Assembly (NCBI RefSeq): GCF_009649635.1
Contig: NZ_WJII01000004.1
Coordinates: 124,001 to 188,000 of the forward strand
Direction: 5' to 3'
From: Microbacterium sp. SYP-A9085
Lineage (GTDB): Bacteria > Actinomycetota > Actinomycetes > Actinomycetales > Microbacteriaceae
DNA length: 64,000 bases
Shown here: piece after piece, positions 1 to 8,658 of the stretch
Layout of the letters: each line of letters starts with the position of its first letter
How positions within the stretch are numbered: position 1 is the first letter of the stretch
Notes under the pieces: model-generated
Told to the model about the DNA's origin: nothing
Database searches by the model: none
The model's input: the letters and a program-made list of their open reading frames with translations, nothing else
Translations under genes and position numbers: made by a program

Positions 1-418
1 CGAAGATGTAGAAGATCCAGCTGAAGTTCTCGATCAGCGCCGCGCCCAGCAGGATGAACAGTCCCCGCAGCACGAGCGCGATGATGATGCCCACCATCAG
101 TACCTCCTGCTGATACCGCCGGGGCACGGAGAACTGGGTCATCAGAAGGACGAAGACGAACAGGTTGTCGATGGACAGGCTGTACTCGGTGAGCCAGCCG
201 GCTACGAACTGCCCGGCGGCGTCACCGTCGCCGGTGGTCCACAGCAGGAGCACCGAGAAGATGAGAGCGAGCGTGACGTAGAAGACGACCCACAGCGTGG
301 CCTCCCGCATGGAGGGGATGTGCGGGCGTTTCAGGATGATCAGCAGGTCTGCGGCGAGGATGAGCACGAGCACGACCATTGCCGTGATCTCGAACCACGC
401 GGGGATGACGAAGTCCAT
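1..418 (-). CDS. TerC family integral membrane protein (3' part cut by window edge)
   Basis: The first about 139 residues of a multi-pass membrane protein are visible, starting at ATG 418 with MDFVIPAWFEITAMVVLVL. The segment TEYSLSIDNLFVFVLLMTQF is the TerC hallmark (the conserved acidic/Asn pair in SIDNLFV), and four hydrophobic helices can be seen before the window edge. TerC/Alx proteins are linked to tellurite resistance and, in several bacteria, to manganese export or loading of secreted proteins with metal. The family runs to about 320-350 residues, so over half of the gene lies outside. It would be transcribed alone, away from the PAP2 gene. The specific metal substrate cannot be told from this fragment. 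Confidence 0.85.
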   Translation of the reverse strand, partial: MDFVIPAWFEITAMVVLVLILAADLLIILKRPHIPSMREATLWVVFYVTLALIFSVLLLWTTGDGDAAGQFVAGWLTEYSLSIDNLFVFVLLMTQFSVPRRYQQEVLMVGIIIALVLRGLFILLGAALIENFSWIFYIF

Positions 419-550
419 GGGGCCTTTCGAAGGGTCGGTGACTCGTCGAAAGTCTCTCCCCCGCCGAAGCGGAGCGCGCCCGGAAGTCCTCCGACGGACT
501 CCGTGATGACGGACGTGCAGTGTGCGGGATACTCCCTCTCTGCGGACAGT

Positions 551-1246
551 CTAGCGGCCGGTGGTGCGCGACGCGGATACCGCCGGGGTTCGCAGCGGCC
601 CGACCCGGGTCATCACCGCGTTCAGCGGTATCGCGATGGCCACGACCACGATGACCGCGGCCACGACGTCCGTCGGATAGTGGACGCCCAGATACACCCG
701 AGACCAGGCGACGGCCACCACCAGCACCGCGCCGGCCACGGCCGCCGCCCGTCGTGCGCGGAGGGATGCTATCGACAGAGCGAGCGCGCAGACGAGGGCT
801 GTTGCGAACGCGGTGTGCCCGCTGGGAAAGCTGAACGTGACCGGATCGGGCACGAGGAGCCGCGTGAGCCCGGTCGGTTCCGGGCGCACACGGCGGACGA
901 CGAGCTTCATCCCCTCAGCGGCGGCCCACGGAACGGCCAGGAGCACCCCGGCGCGCAGCGCGCCGCGCCACGTGCCGGTCAGCAGCAGCGCCCATGCGAG
1001 CAGGAGGACGCCCAGCAGGATCGCGCCGGTCGGGCCGAACAGGCCGTCGATGAGCTGGCACAGCGCATCCAGCAGCGGGTTGTGCGCTGCGCCGACGGCG
1101 GCCACCACCTTCAGCTCCCCCACCGACCAGGCGGGAGTCGCCACGATGAGGCGTCCGATGGCGGCGACGCCCAGGACGGCGGCGAGCCCGATGCCGACGG
1201 TTGCCAGGACGGTGGGTCGCGCCGTGCGCGCAGAGACGGTGGTCAC
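551..1246 (-). CDS. PAP2 superfamily phosphatase, membrane bound
   Basis: This 231-residue protein starts with GTG 1246. The three PAP2 phosphatase signatures are present in order: KLVVRRVRP (about residue 111), FPSGHTAF (about 141) and SRVYLGVHYPTDV (about 181), carrying the conserved Lys, Arg, Ser, two His and Asp of the acid phosphatase active site. Six hydrophobic segments surround them, as in lipid phosphate phosphatases acting on phosphatidic acid, phosphatidylglycerol phosphate or undecaprenyl pyrophosphate at the membrane. Substrate specificity cannot be read from the motifs. No strong Shine-Dalgarno sequence is seen before the GTG. It is the last chromosomal gene before the tRNA-Glu element, and the tRNA terminator lies between. 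Confidence 0.88.
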   Translation of the reverse strand: MTTVSARTARPTVLATVGIGLAAVLGVAAIGRLIVATPAWSVGELKVVAAVGAAHNPLLDALCQLIDGLFGPTGAILLGVLLLAWALLLTGTWRGALRAGVLLAVPWAAAEGMKLVVRRVRPEPTGLTRLLVPDPVTFSFPSGHTAFATALVCALALSIASLRARRAAAVAGAVLVVAVAWSRVYLGVHYPTDVVAAVIVVVAIAIPLNAVMTRVGPLRTPAVSASRTTGR

Positions 1247-1306
1247 GTCAGGAGCATGCGCGCCGACCCTATGACTTCCTCGGGAGCCGGGCCCGGGGAT
1301 GCGAAA

Positions 1307-1332
1307 AGGGCCGGTCCGTGCGGACCGGCCCT
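1307..1332 (-). terminator. Intrinsic terminator, original tRNA-Glu terminator displaced by insertion
   Basis: An 11-bp perfect stem (1307-1317 with 1322-1332, loop GTGC) is followed, on the minus strand, by TTTT. It sits directly outside the left 46-bp repeat. Before the element inserted, it would have lain just 3' of the tRNA-Glu now at 19857-19929, so it is probably that tRNA's native terminator. Confidence 0.8.
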
Positions 1333-1334
1333 GT

Positions 1335-1380
1335 TGGTGACCCCAGCGGGATTCGAACCCGCGTTACCGCCGTGAGAGGG
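1335..1380. repeat. Left attachment site (tRNA-Glu 3' end duplicate)
   Basis: These 46 bp are identical to 19854-19899. Read on the minus strand they cover the tRNA-Glu anticodon loop, variable loop, T arm, acceptor 3' strand and CCA. The 5' half of a tRNA is missing: from 1381 the sequence no longer matches. This is the crossover-region duplicate left by integration, not a functional tRNA. Confidence 0.92.
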
Positions 1381-1483
1381 GAATCAGCTCCCCCGCAACT
1401 GCGTGCCGGACCCTGTTCTGCTCTGTGTTTACAGGGGTTCCGCGTGCGTCGAGTGCGTGACGGCGGGTCTCGTCGTCAGCGTT

Positions 1484-1502
1484 TGTTGCCATTCTGTTGC
1501 CA
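1484..1502. repeat. Pair of TGTTGCCA repeats, candidate integrase arm sites (left end)
   Basis: TGTTGCCA occurs at 1484-1491 and 1495-1502, an 11-bp period, about 100 bp inside the left attachment repeat. The same pair with the same 11-bp period is present near the right end. Paired short repeats flanking a core are the usual arrangement of tyrosine integrase arm-binding sites. Confidence 0.6.
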
Positions 1503-1526
1503 CGGTTGCGCCCTTCGGAAGCGGTA

Positions 1527-3452
1527 TCAGCCGGTGAATGCGTCGGAGAAATAGCCGAGGTTCGGGTCATCGAGAGTGCCGATTACAAGCCCTCTGTCGA
1601 GGAACCGATTGAACTCCTCGCAGCTCGTCTCGGGGAGTAAGCCGCAGGCGTGACACGCGGCGAGATTGCACGAGTCCGGCCCCTGGCCCTTTTCGCCCGC
1701 GTCCATGCATACCGGGTCCGTCGAACACCAGTGGGCGTCAGCCAGGGCAGACGCAAAGACTTGGCGCAGGTTGTCCGGGCGGGCCATGCGAACGAGTCCA
1801 CCCATCGTCCCCTCCGAGTCACCCGCCGCGGTGTAGATCAGTGCCCCGGACATGTTCCGGTCGGCCGAGTCGGAGACGTAGAGGCGCTCTCGAAGCGATG
1901 CAGAACTGTAACCGCAGGCGAAGATGAGCTCGTTGATCAGGAGATGCGACAAGGTATGCAAGAGCACGAATCGGGGGCTGATCGTCCGCCCCTGCAGCCC
2001 GCGCTGGCTTGCTACTGACCCATAGTGATCGGTGATTCGCCGGGCGCGAGCCTGGACCTCAGCGCGTCCCTCCCAGGCCGCTAACCGCGCCGCGTCGAGC
2101 TCGAAATAGATCCCTTCGCCTTTCACGACGTACGCCGGCAGCCAGTCCTGTGCAGGTGTCAGCCTGGCCCGCCTGAGCATCGCCTTCCCCTCCGTCAACT
2201 TCAGTTCCCCATCGCGCACTCGTGTGAATCCGCGCAGAGCGCGGGTCTCCCGAAGCACGTCGACGGACCTCACGCGAGAAAGATGGCTTGTCAGATCGGC
2301 GTGAAGCCCCGGGTCAGATGCGGCGAGGAAGTCATCCTTCGGTGTCTCGCGGATTTTCACGTACTCGGGGTTGCGCCAGATGTCGTCACTCGTGAGGCTC
2401 TCCGCGTCGACTGGAGTCTCTGCAAGTTCCTCGCCACTGCTCTCGCCGATACCGAACTGGTCTTGATATGCCGCGAGTAGCTCTTCATCAGAAATAGGAG
2501 CGAAGAGCTCCGGTGGAACGTTTCTCTCCAGCAGCTTCCGCAACTGCCCACCCGATACTTCATCGAGCCCCAGCTGAAACACGTTGTTGAAGGTCGTGCT
2601 GACAGCGGGGTGCCGGAGAAGCTGATGGACCTCCTCGCTGACAGCCCCCTCACGCCGAGGAAGGTAGATCGAGGACTCCACCTTTGGGAAGTAGACGTTT
2701 CCAGCAGCGCGCAGGGCGCCTCGAATCGGCTGATCGCAGACGCCTTCTAGCTGCGCCAACCAGGGCCGGGCGCCGCCGCAGAGATACGGCTGTTCCGGCG
2801 AGACGAGCTGATCGCTGAGATTGGTGTGCTCTTCACCGTTCTTGTCGAATCGGGCCTCGGTGACCCCACGAAGTGAGCGCTCCTGCTTACAGGTGTCGCA
2901 GGTGACAACCTGTCCTTCGAGTCCACCGCCTCCGCGAGATACGAGGCGCAAGGTGCCTGCGCATGATGGGGCGGCCGACCGATGCACCCACTTGTCAAAT
3001 GGAAAGTCATCCAGGTGTCCGCGGGAGCAGATCGCCACGAACGGGACCTGCGACATCTTCGGCTTGTACTTCTTGTCGGCATGCTCTCTGTCCTGGCACT
3101 CCACGAGCGTCTTCATCGTGAGCTTGCTGAGCTCCAGACGCTTGCAGTAGATGCAGAACGACCACCGCGGGAAGCGCAGCACTGGAACAGTGAGCCGAAC
3201 ATTCCGAAGGTCGCTGCCCTGGGCCGACGGCCTGTAGTCCGGCGGTAGCCGGAACTCGGAGACCTTGAGGCGTGACTCAAGCCGCCAGTCGTGTTCCTGG
3301 TACTCCTCCATCGCGAGGGCGCTTTGATCTACGACCTCGTACCAGTGGTCAAGGCCCGCGGTGATCACCGAGGTCCCGTTGACGAGCACGCTCATGGCAC
3401 CCACGCCGAAGGGCGTCACTAGCTGCGCCCGGCGCATTGCTCCAGTACTCAT
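1527..3452 (-). CDS. drmB: DrmB-like DISARM protein with zinc-finger Cys clusters and DUF1998
   Basis: This 641-residue protein begins MSTGAMRRAQLVTPFGVGA. Cysteine pairs suggest zinc binding: CIYC at 100-103, a CSRGH motif about 40 residues later, CDTC, and a C-terminal CNLAACHACG segment typical of the DUF1998 domain. DUF1998 proteins of this length paired with a large helicase are DrmB of the DISARM anti-phage system, where DrmA-DrmB form the core complex that handles incoming DNA. Its ATG overlaps the drmA stop by 4 bp (ATGA), so translation is probably coupled. It is the last gene of the operon, ending about 150 bp from the left attachment site. The family assignment comes from domain pattern and gene pairing. 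Confidence 0.85.
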   Translation of the reverse strand: MSTGAMRRAQLVTPFGVGAMSVLVNGTSVITAGLDHWYEVVDQSALAMEEYQEHDWRLESRLKVSEFRLPPDYRPSAQGSDLRNVRLTVPVLRFPRWSFCIYCKRLELSKLTMKTLVECQDREHADKKYKPKMSQVPFVAICSRGHLDDFPFDKWVHRSAAPSCAGTLRLVSRGGGGLEGQVVTCDTCKQERSLRGVTEARFDKNGEEHTNLSDQLVSPEQPYLCGGARPWLAQLEGVCDQPIRGALRAAGNVYFPKVESSIYLPRREGAVSEEVHQLLRHPAVSTTFNNVFQLGLDEVSGGQLRKLLERNVPPELFAPISDEELLAAYQDQFGIGESSGEELAETPVDAESLTSDDIWRNPEYVKIRETPKDDFLAASDPGLHADLTSHLSRVRSVDVLRETRALRGFTRVRDGELKLTEGKAMLRRARLTPAQDWLPAYVVKGEGIYFELDAARLAAWEGRAEVQARARRITDHYGSVASQRGLQGRTISPRFVLLHTLSHLLINELIFACGYSSASLRERLYVSDSADRNMSGALIYTAAGDSEGTMGGLVRMARPDNLRQVFASALADAHWCSTDPVCMDAGEKGQGPDSCNLAACHACGLLPETSCEEFNRFLDRGLVIGTLDDPNLGYFSDAFTG

Positions 3453-6400
3453 GCTGGCTCCTCCGGGGCAGTGTCCTGGAACAGGTACGCCTGACTGACC
3501 TCAAGCCGACACTCGGCATCAACGTTGCGCATGCTTGTCGGCACATCCCAGATCGTCGCGCGGCGGTCGAGATCAGGGAGCGTTCCCGCGAACCGCATGA
3601 GTCCCTGGAGCGGGTCACCGAAAGGAGCGGGGTTCGCATCCCACTCGGTACGCTCCCAGCCACTCCACTGACGGGCACGATCACGCGCGAAGCGATCGAG
3701 GACTGGGACCTCATCAGGCTCTACGATCTCTGCTCGCTCACGCAGCAGGCGAATGGCCTCGTCATATGCAGATGAGGGGAATGGGTCGGGCCCGAGTGAC
3801 TCCGGAGAGGTCTGCCGCACGTAAGCGACAGCGGCCGCATGAAGTGCCCTGCGAAGAACCGGCATGGCGAACGGGGTGACGGAAGTTGGCTCGACCTGCG
3901 CGTAGAGCTGCTGATGGTAGGTCCGGAAGCGTTCGTAATGGCTGCGGTCGCGCGGCTTTGCGGCTCCATAAATGGTGATGACCAGTCCAGGGCTGACTTC
4001 CGGCTTCCGACCGACTCGACCGCTCACCTGTATGTACTGCGCCGTGGTCTTGGGCTGGCCGATAATCGTCATCAGAGCGAGTCGATCAATGTCCACACCT
4101 ACCTCGATGATGTTCGACGCCAGGCAGATGTCGAATGCCTCCTGACGCTCCTTGCCGACGGCGTACTTCACCTGAAGTTGCTCGATCGCCTTTGGAATCT
4201 CGTCTGAACGACGCCGCGATGTGAGCTCCATCGTCCGATGTGGCCAGCGAGGCGCGATCCCGTCGCGTCGCCGGAGTCCGGTGAGGTAGTCCGGAATGTC
4301 GGACTGGACGAGCGAGACGGTGTTTCCGAGCTCCCGAAGCGAGTTGAGGAAGTTGAGATTGGTCCAGTAGCCGTCTCGATCCTCTTCCGGGATGTCCACC
4401 GCGGCTTGGAGGGTTGCCGCAGCAACACGGACCTGGACCGTCTGGGTTGAGCCGAGCGATGCGCTCATCACACCGATGTAGCGCCGCCCTGGTTCCGGGA
4501 CTCCGTCGTTCGAAGTCGCGGGTTCAGCGAAGAACGACCGCCCTTCCTCAAGACCATGCGGCGGAAAGAGCGCGACGGTCTCCCTGCCGAAAAGCCCCTT
4601 GATCTGCTCCTCATATCGCCTGATCGTCGCCGTGGAGGCAATGATCTTGGGGAACACAGGACTCACGCCGCGGCGATCAGTGCACAGTTCGTCGATCACG
4701 GGCTCGTAGATTCCGACCATTGAGCCGAGCGGGCCGGAGATCAGGTGCAGCTCGTCCTGAATGATCAAGCTGGGCGGAGACACTTCTCGCGCGCCACTCG
4801 CGTCAAGCCCGAAGAGATTCCTCGCCCTGGGTCGCCACGCCATCATCGCGAACTTGTCGACAGTGCCGATGACAATCGAAGGCCGAGCTTCATAGATGTC
4901 GTCATCGACAACATGGACAGGCAGACCAGCACGGCGTGAATACTTGCACTCGCCGTCAATGCAGCGGAGCACGACCTTGCCCGCCGCTTCCTCGTAGCCG
5001 ATCGGTTCCTGTCCGCCGCCCTTCTTAGGCTTCGGGCCCATCTGTGCACCGCACCAGGGGCACCGCAGCAGGAGGAAAAGGTTCTGTTCGTGAGGCTGTC
5101 TACGCAGAGCCCGCAAGTTGTCAAGTGCTTGCTTCCACGTGTTCGGCGTTGAGCTGCCGCCCAGCCAAATCCCGATTCCAAAGGGAGCAGCACCGACGGT
5201 GTCAGAGTTCTGCTCCCGGATGTCTTCGAGCACGCAGACCAGCGATGCGGCACGGAGGAACTGCTGCGCCGTGAGGAGACGCAGGGTGTATCGCATGAGC
5301 GTGTCCGTTCCGGCGTCCTCGGGGTTGCGGAGCCGCCGGGAGAGCAAACTGACGGCTGCCGCGCCAAGGTACGCCTCTGTCTTGCCACCACCAGTGGGAA
5401 AGAAGATCAGATCGACGTCGCTGCGAGTCTGGCGTTCTGGCTCTACGAGTTCGGGCAGCACTGCAAGTAGGAACGCGATCTGGAATGGACGCCAGTATCC
5501 CCGGCCAGTCGGCACTGTCAGTGCGGGGTGCGCCCCCTCGACTCTCCAACGACCATCGTCGCTCTGCTTGGCCTCACGCAGCTCGAATCCAGATCGGACC
5601 TGCTGGAGCAACATCGCCTCGTTTGCCCAGCGAAACGCTCGCGCAGCTCGATCGTTCGCTGCCACGAGGCTCCAGCCTGTTCGCATCCGCGTCAGCGCCG
5701 CTCGTGCTCGCCGCATGTGCTCACTCGCAGCGTCCTGATAGCGCGGAAGCAACTCGGGGATCTCGGCCTCCCGCCGATCGATCCACTTCTCATACTGACT
5801 GAGGACAAGCTCCACTTGGGCGGCGCCGTCCTCGCTACCACTTGCCAGGGCAGCCATACTGACGGCCACCGGCTGCCGCTTGCCATCGGCATCGAAAACG
5901 GGATTCCCGTTGTCGTCAGACAGGTACACGTTCGGTGAGAGGCTGACGGCCTCATATGCGGGCAGAGCCGCGGCCTGCACGAACGGCACAACTCCCTCGG
6001 CGTTGACTGCCCCCCACTCGGCTGCACAGCCATGCCCGATCGCATAGGTGCGCTGGTTCCGGTAGAGGAGGTCAAGTGATCGCTCCTCCTCGTCGCGGTC
6101 GGGCAGCTCAACCTCCGGATAGGGAACGATGTCAGCGTCGCCGACAGTCGACACCTTGAATCCAACCTGAAAGACCGCCGCAGACGGGCCGGAGCCAGGG
6201 GCATCATTGACGACTGCGACGGTCACGATCCTGAGAGCCGGGTCGTCAGCCCCGGGAACCGGACGACTGAACACTCGCACCGCAAGCGGGACAACGCCTT
6301 CGCCGCTCGGGGGCACGACGTCAATGATTTTGAGCCGATTCGTCTCCCGCAGAACCGTACGAGCCGAGATCGTGCCGACCGCCTCGAAGGGGCGCCTGGC

Positions 6401-6952
6401 CCACCAATCGACTGGTTTGGCGACACCTGGGATGTGGACCGTCAGCTTCTCGTATCTCGCGCCGACTACCTCAACGATGAGGGTTCCCGAGTCAGCCATG
6501 CGAGTCTCAAACGAGACGGCCATCGCCGACGGCTTGAACGTGTTGGCATCCGTGAGATCGAAGTCATCCGAGTCAGCGACATCGTGACGGACGTGGCCCT
6601 GAATCTCAACAGGCGGCCCGATCAGGTCGTCTTCGGAGAGCGCGAGACCAGTGACTCCGTCGAGGGCGTCGGAAACGTCCTCTTCGGCGCTCTCCACCGA
6701 TGAGCCGCCGACGGTGGCGCCCGCGAACAAGACCCCGACGCCGTAGCGCTTGAGCGGGGTGCCGCTCGTGAGAATCTCCTGGCCGCTGTCCGCATCGTGG
6801 AACTGGCCCCGGGAGGCCTCCGTCGTCTCGAAGTGCACGACTCCAGCGTTGATCGTCAGCGGCTGCCCCCGCACGAGATCACCGTCGAGGGGCCCGAAGA
6901 GCTCGCGCCGTAGGGCCGCCTCGACAGTCTCACGGGCTTCGATTCCGCTCAT
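3449..6952 (-). CDS. drmA: DrmA-like SF2 helicase of a DISARM-type defence system
   Basis: This 1167-residue protein has an SF2 helicase core in its second half: Walker A FFPTGGGKTEAYLG (about 519), Walker B IIQDELHLISG (about 730), motif III STATIRRYE (about 774) and motif VI VSGRVGRKPE (about 975). A CPWC...C zinc cluster lies between motifs I and II. The roughly 500 N-terminal residues have no motif I recognise. Length, the GGGKTE P-loop, the DELH box and the adjacent DUF1998 gene match DrmA, the helicase of DISARM. It overlaps the NERD helicase stop and the drmB start by 4 bp each. In known DISARM the DrmAB complex is ATP dependent and is thought to recognise unmethylated or exposed phage DNA. 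Function here is inferred from family. Confidence 0.85.
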   Translation of the reverse strand: MSGIEARETVEAALRRELFGPLDGDLVRGQPLTINAGVVHFETTEASRGQFHDADSGQEILTSGTPLKRYGVGVLFAGATVGGSSVESAEEDVSDALDGVTGLALSEDDLIGPPVEIQGHVRHDVADSDDFDLTDANTFKPSAMAVSFETRMADSGTLIVEVVGARYEKLTVHIPGVAKPVDWWARRPFEAVGTISARTVLRETNRLKIIDVVPPSGEGVVPLAVRVFSRPVPGADDPALRIVTVAVVNDAPGSGPSAAVFQVGFKVSTVGDADIVPYPEVELPDRDEEERSLDLLYRNQRTYAIGHGCAAEWGAVNAEGVVPFVQAAALPAYEAVSLSPNVYLSDDNGNPVFDADGKRQPVAVSMAALASGSEDGAAQVELVLSQYEKWIDRREAEIPELLPRYQDAASEHMRRARAALTRMRTGWSLVAANDRAARAFRWANEAMLLQQVRSGFELREAKQSDDGRWRVEGAHPALTVPTGRGYWRPFQIAFLLAVLPELVEPERQTRSDVDLIFFPTGGGKTEAYLGAAAVSLLSRRLRNPEDAGTDTLMRYTLRLLTAQQFLRAASLVCVLEDIREQNSDTVGAAPFGIGIWLGGSSTPNTWKQALDNLRALRRQPHEQNLFLLLRCPWCGAQMGPKPKKGGGQEPIGYEEAAGKVVLRCIDGECKYSRRAGLPVHVVDDDIYEARPSIVIGTVDKFAMMAWRPRARNLFGLDASGAREVSPPSLIIQDELHLISGPLGSMVGIYEPVIDELCTDRRGVSPVFPKIIASTATIRRYEEQIKGLFGRETVALFPPHGLEEGRSFFAEPATSNDGVPEPGRRYIGVMSASLGSTQTVQVRVAAATLQAAVDIPEEDRDGYWTNLNFLNSLRELGNTVSLVQSDIPDYLTGLRRRDGIAPRWPHRTMELTSRRRSDEIPKAIEQLQVKYAVGKERQEAFDICLASNIIEVGVDIDRLALMTIIGQPKTTAQYIQVSGRVGRKPEVSPGLVITIYGAAKPRDRSHYERFRTYHQQLYAQVEPTSVTPFAMPVLRRALHAAAVAYVRQTSPESLGPDPFPSSAYDEAIRLLRERAEIVEPDEVPVLDRFARDRARQWSGWERTEWDANPAPFGDPLQGLMRFAGTLPDLDRRATIWDVPTSMRNVDAECRLEVSQAYLFQDTAPEEPA

Positions 6953-8658
6953 GCCTCACCTCCAACTAGTCGCCGTAGCGTCTTCGTTTCTACCAGGGCG
7001 GTTAGGCGATCCGTCGCGCGTGTCAGCCCGACGTAAACGAGCGCATCGAAGTGCGGCCCACCCGAGTCATCAAGGTCAGTGACGATGACAGCCGGTGCGT
7101 CCAGTCCCTTGAACGAGTGGATGGTGGCATAGCGGAGCCGCCCCTTGATCGGCTTTGACCCGTCTGCGGGACTCAGCACTTGACGAAGCCAGGGCTCGGA
7201 TGTGCTCGCAGCGACGGAACTATCGCCAAGCGGGCTGAGCACGACGATCTCTGTCAGATCGAAGCCTTCGTCACGCAGATCGCCTACGACCTTCCGCAGT
7301 ACGGCAGCCTGGTCCTCACCACGGACGTACTTGATGATCGTCGGATCGATACCGTCGTCGGTCCGGCGGAACTCCGTGAACCCCGGCGCCAGGTGACCGA
7401 GGAGATTCACCTGGTACCCGATGCGGGGGAGGTTCCGGCAGTTCTCTGACAGTCGGAACGACGCCAGATGCGGCGCTCGGGCACGAAGCACCTCGCGTGC
7501 GCTCTCGCTGCCATAGATCGCCTGACGTTCAAAGTCACCGAACATGAGCACACGACCGTCGCGCAGCCCGCCCTTGACGAGCAGATCGAGGAAGTCGAGG
7601 TACGTGTCGGTCGCGATGTCCTGAATCTCATCGACGATGAGGAAGTCTCCGACCTCCTCCGCACTCTGCTCAGCAAGGCCCTCAAGCGCCAGTTCGGGCA
7701 GCACTCGCTCCCAGAAGTCGCTATCGGCGTCTGCCGGCGGGCCGCTCATGCCGGCGAGTCGCAGCATCTCCTGGTGCAATGTGCCCACGCGGAGCCCCAC
7801 GACATCCGAGAGTTTCTCGCGGAGGCTGTGCCCTAGCAGGCGGTTGAAGCATAGAAGCCGCCCCGTTCGTCCCTGAGCGACCTCCCGCTGAGCCGACTCG
7901 GCGGCGAGGAAGGTCTTGCCCGTTCCGGCAGGGCCTGTAAACAAGACGCCTCTGTTGTCGGCGGCTGAGTCCAGTGCGCGGTACTGCTCCTCGACGAACT
8001 GTGCGAGCTGACCCTCTCGCGCTTGTCGGCGGTCCCCGGCAGTCATAACGACCTCGAACCGCGGGCGAAGCGTGGCGATGATCCGTTCAGCGGTGGCCTG
8101 GTCCGGGCCGAATCCGCCAAAGCCGAAGTACTTGATCGTGGAGGCGAGGTGCTGCGCTCCCTCTCTCATGACTCGCTCAACCGCTTGAGCTGCGCTCGGA
8201 AGGTCGCTCGAATCGAGCACCTGCCACGAGTGCCACTCCGGTGAGTCGGGCAATGTCGCTCGCGCACGCACTCCCGTGAACCACACGGCGTGCAGGATCG
8301 GGACATTCCGCAGCTCGACCCGTTTACTCAGGAGATAGCCCCGGATACTGTGCATCTCCTCCTGCGCCTGCTGAAAGGGTCCTCGCACTGTCGGAGGGTC
8401 CTGACCGAGGCGCCAGGCGCCATCGGAGCTACGCGCGACCGACAGGTGCGACTTCACCTCGATCACCAGCAGCCCGGCATCGGGCGCGACGATGACGAAG
8501 TCCGCCTCACCTTCGACTTGTCGCTCATGCTGCGCGATCCCAAGTGAATGCAGCACCGTCCAGTGCTCAGTCCCAGATGCATCCCGCAGCGCCGCGAAGA
8601 CGGCCTTCTCCCCCGGAGGCGCGGACACGGCGCAATAGGCCGGAATCATTCGAGCCAT
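6949..8658 (-). CDS. NERD nuclease-domain protein fused to UvrD-like helicase
   Basis: This protein has 569 residues. Residues 15-130 form a NERD (nuclease-related) domain with a PD-(D/E)xK-like set EGEADFVIV (D53) and VIEVKS (E67, K69). An SF1 helicase core follows: Walker A FTGPAGTGKTFLA (about 241), Walker B FLIVDEIQD, and C-terminal LRYATIHSFKGLDAPAVIV and VYVGLTRATDRL as in UvrD/Rep. It therefore looks like a nuclease-helicase effector. The start at 8658 overlaps the upstream stop by 13 bp; an ATG at 8649 would give an exact ATGA overlap like the other junctions of this operon. NERD-helicase fusions occur in several defence loci, but this one is not part of the textbook DISARM gene set. 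Confidence 0.85.
   Translation of the reverse strand: MARMIPAYCAVSAPPGEKAVFAALRDASGTEHWTVLHSLGIAQHERQVEGEADFVIVAPDAGLLVIEVKSHLSVARSSDGAWRLGQDPPTVRGPFQQAQEEMHSIRGYLLSKRVELRNVPILHAVWFTGVRARATLPDSPEWHSWQVLDSSDLPSAAQAVERVMREGAQHLASTIKYFGFGGFGPDQATAERIIATLRPRFEVVMTAGDRRQAREGQLAQFVEEQYRALDSAADNRGVLFTGPAGTGKTFLAAESAQREVAQGRTGRLLCFNRLLGHSLREKLSDVVGLRVGTLHQEMLRLAGMSGPPADADSDFWERVLPELALEGLAEQSAEEVGDFLIVDEIQDIATDTYLDFLDLLVKGGLRDGRVLMFGDFERQAIYGSESAREVLRARAPHLASFRLSENCRNLPRIGYQVNLLGHLAPGFTEFRRTDDGIDPTIIKYVRGEDQAAVLRKVVGDLRDEGFDLTEIVVLSPLGDSSVAASTSEPWLRQVLSPADGSKPIKGRLRYATIHSFKGLDAPAVIVTDLDDSGGPHFDALVYVGLTRATDRLTALVETKTLRRLVGGEA

Noticed and set aside
1335..1380. A tRNA-like sequence that could be a second tRNA-Glu
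   Set aside because: Only the 3' 46 bases match; the D arm and acceptor 5' strand are missing, so it is an attachment-site duplicate.
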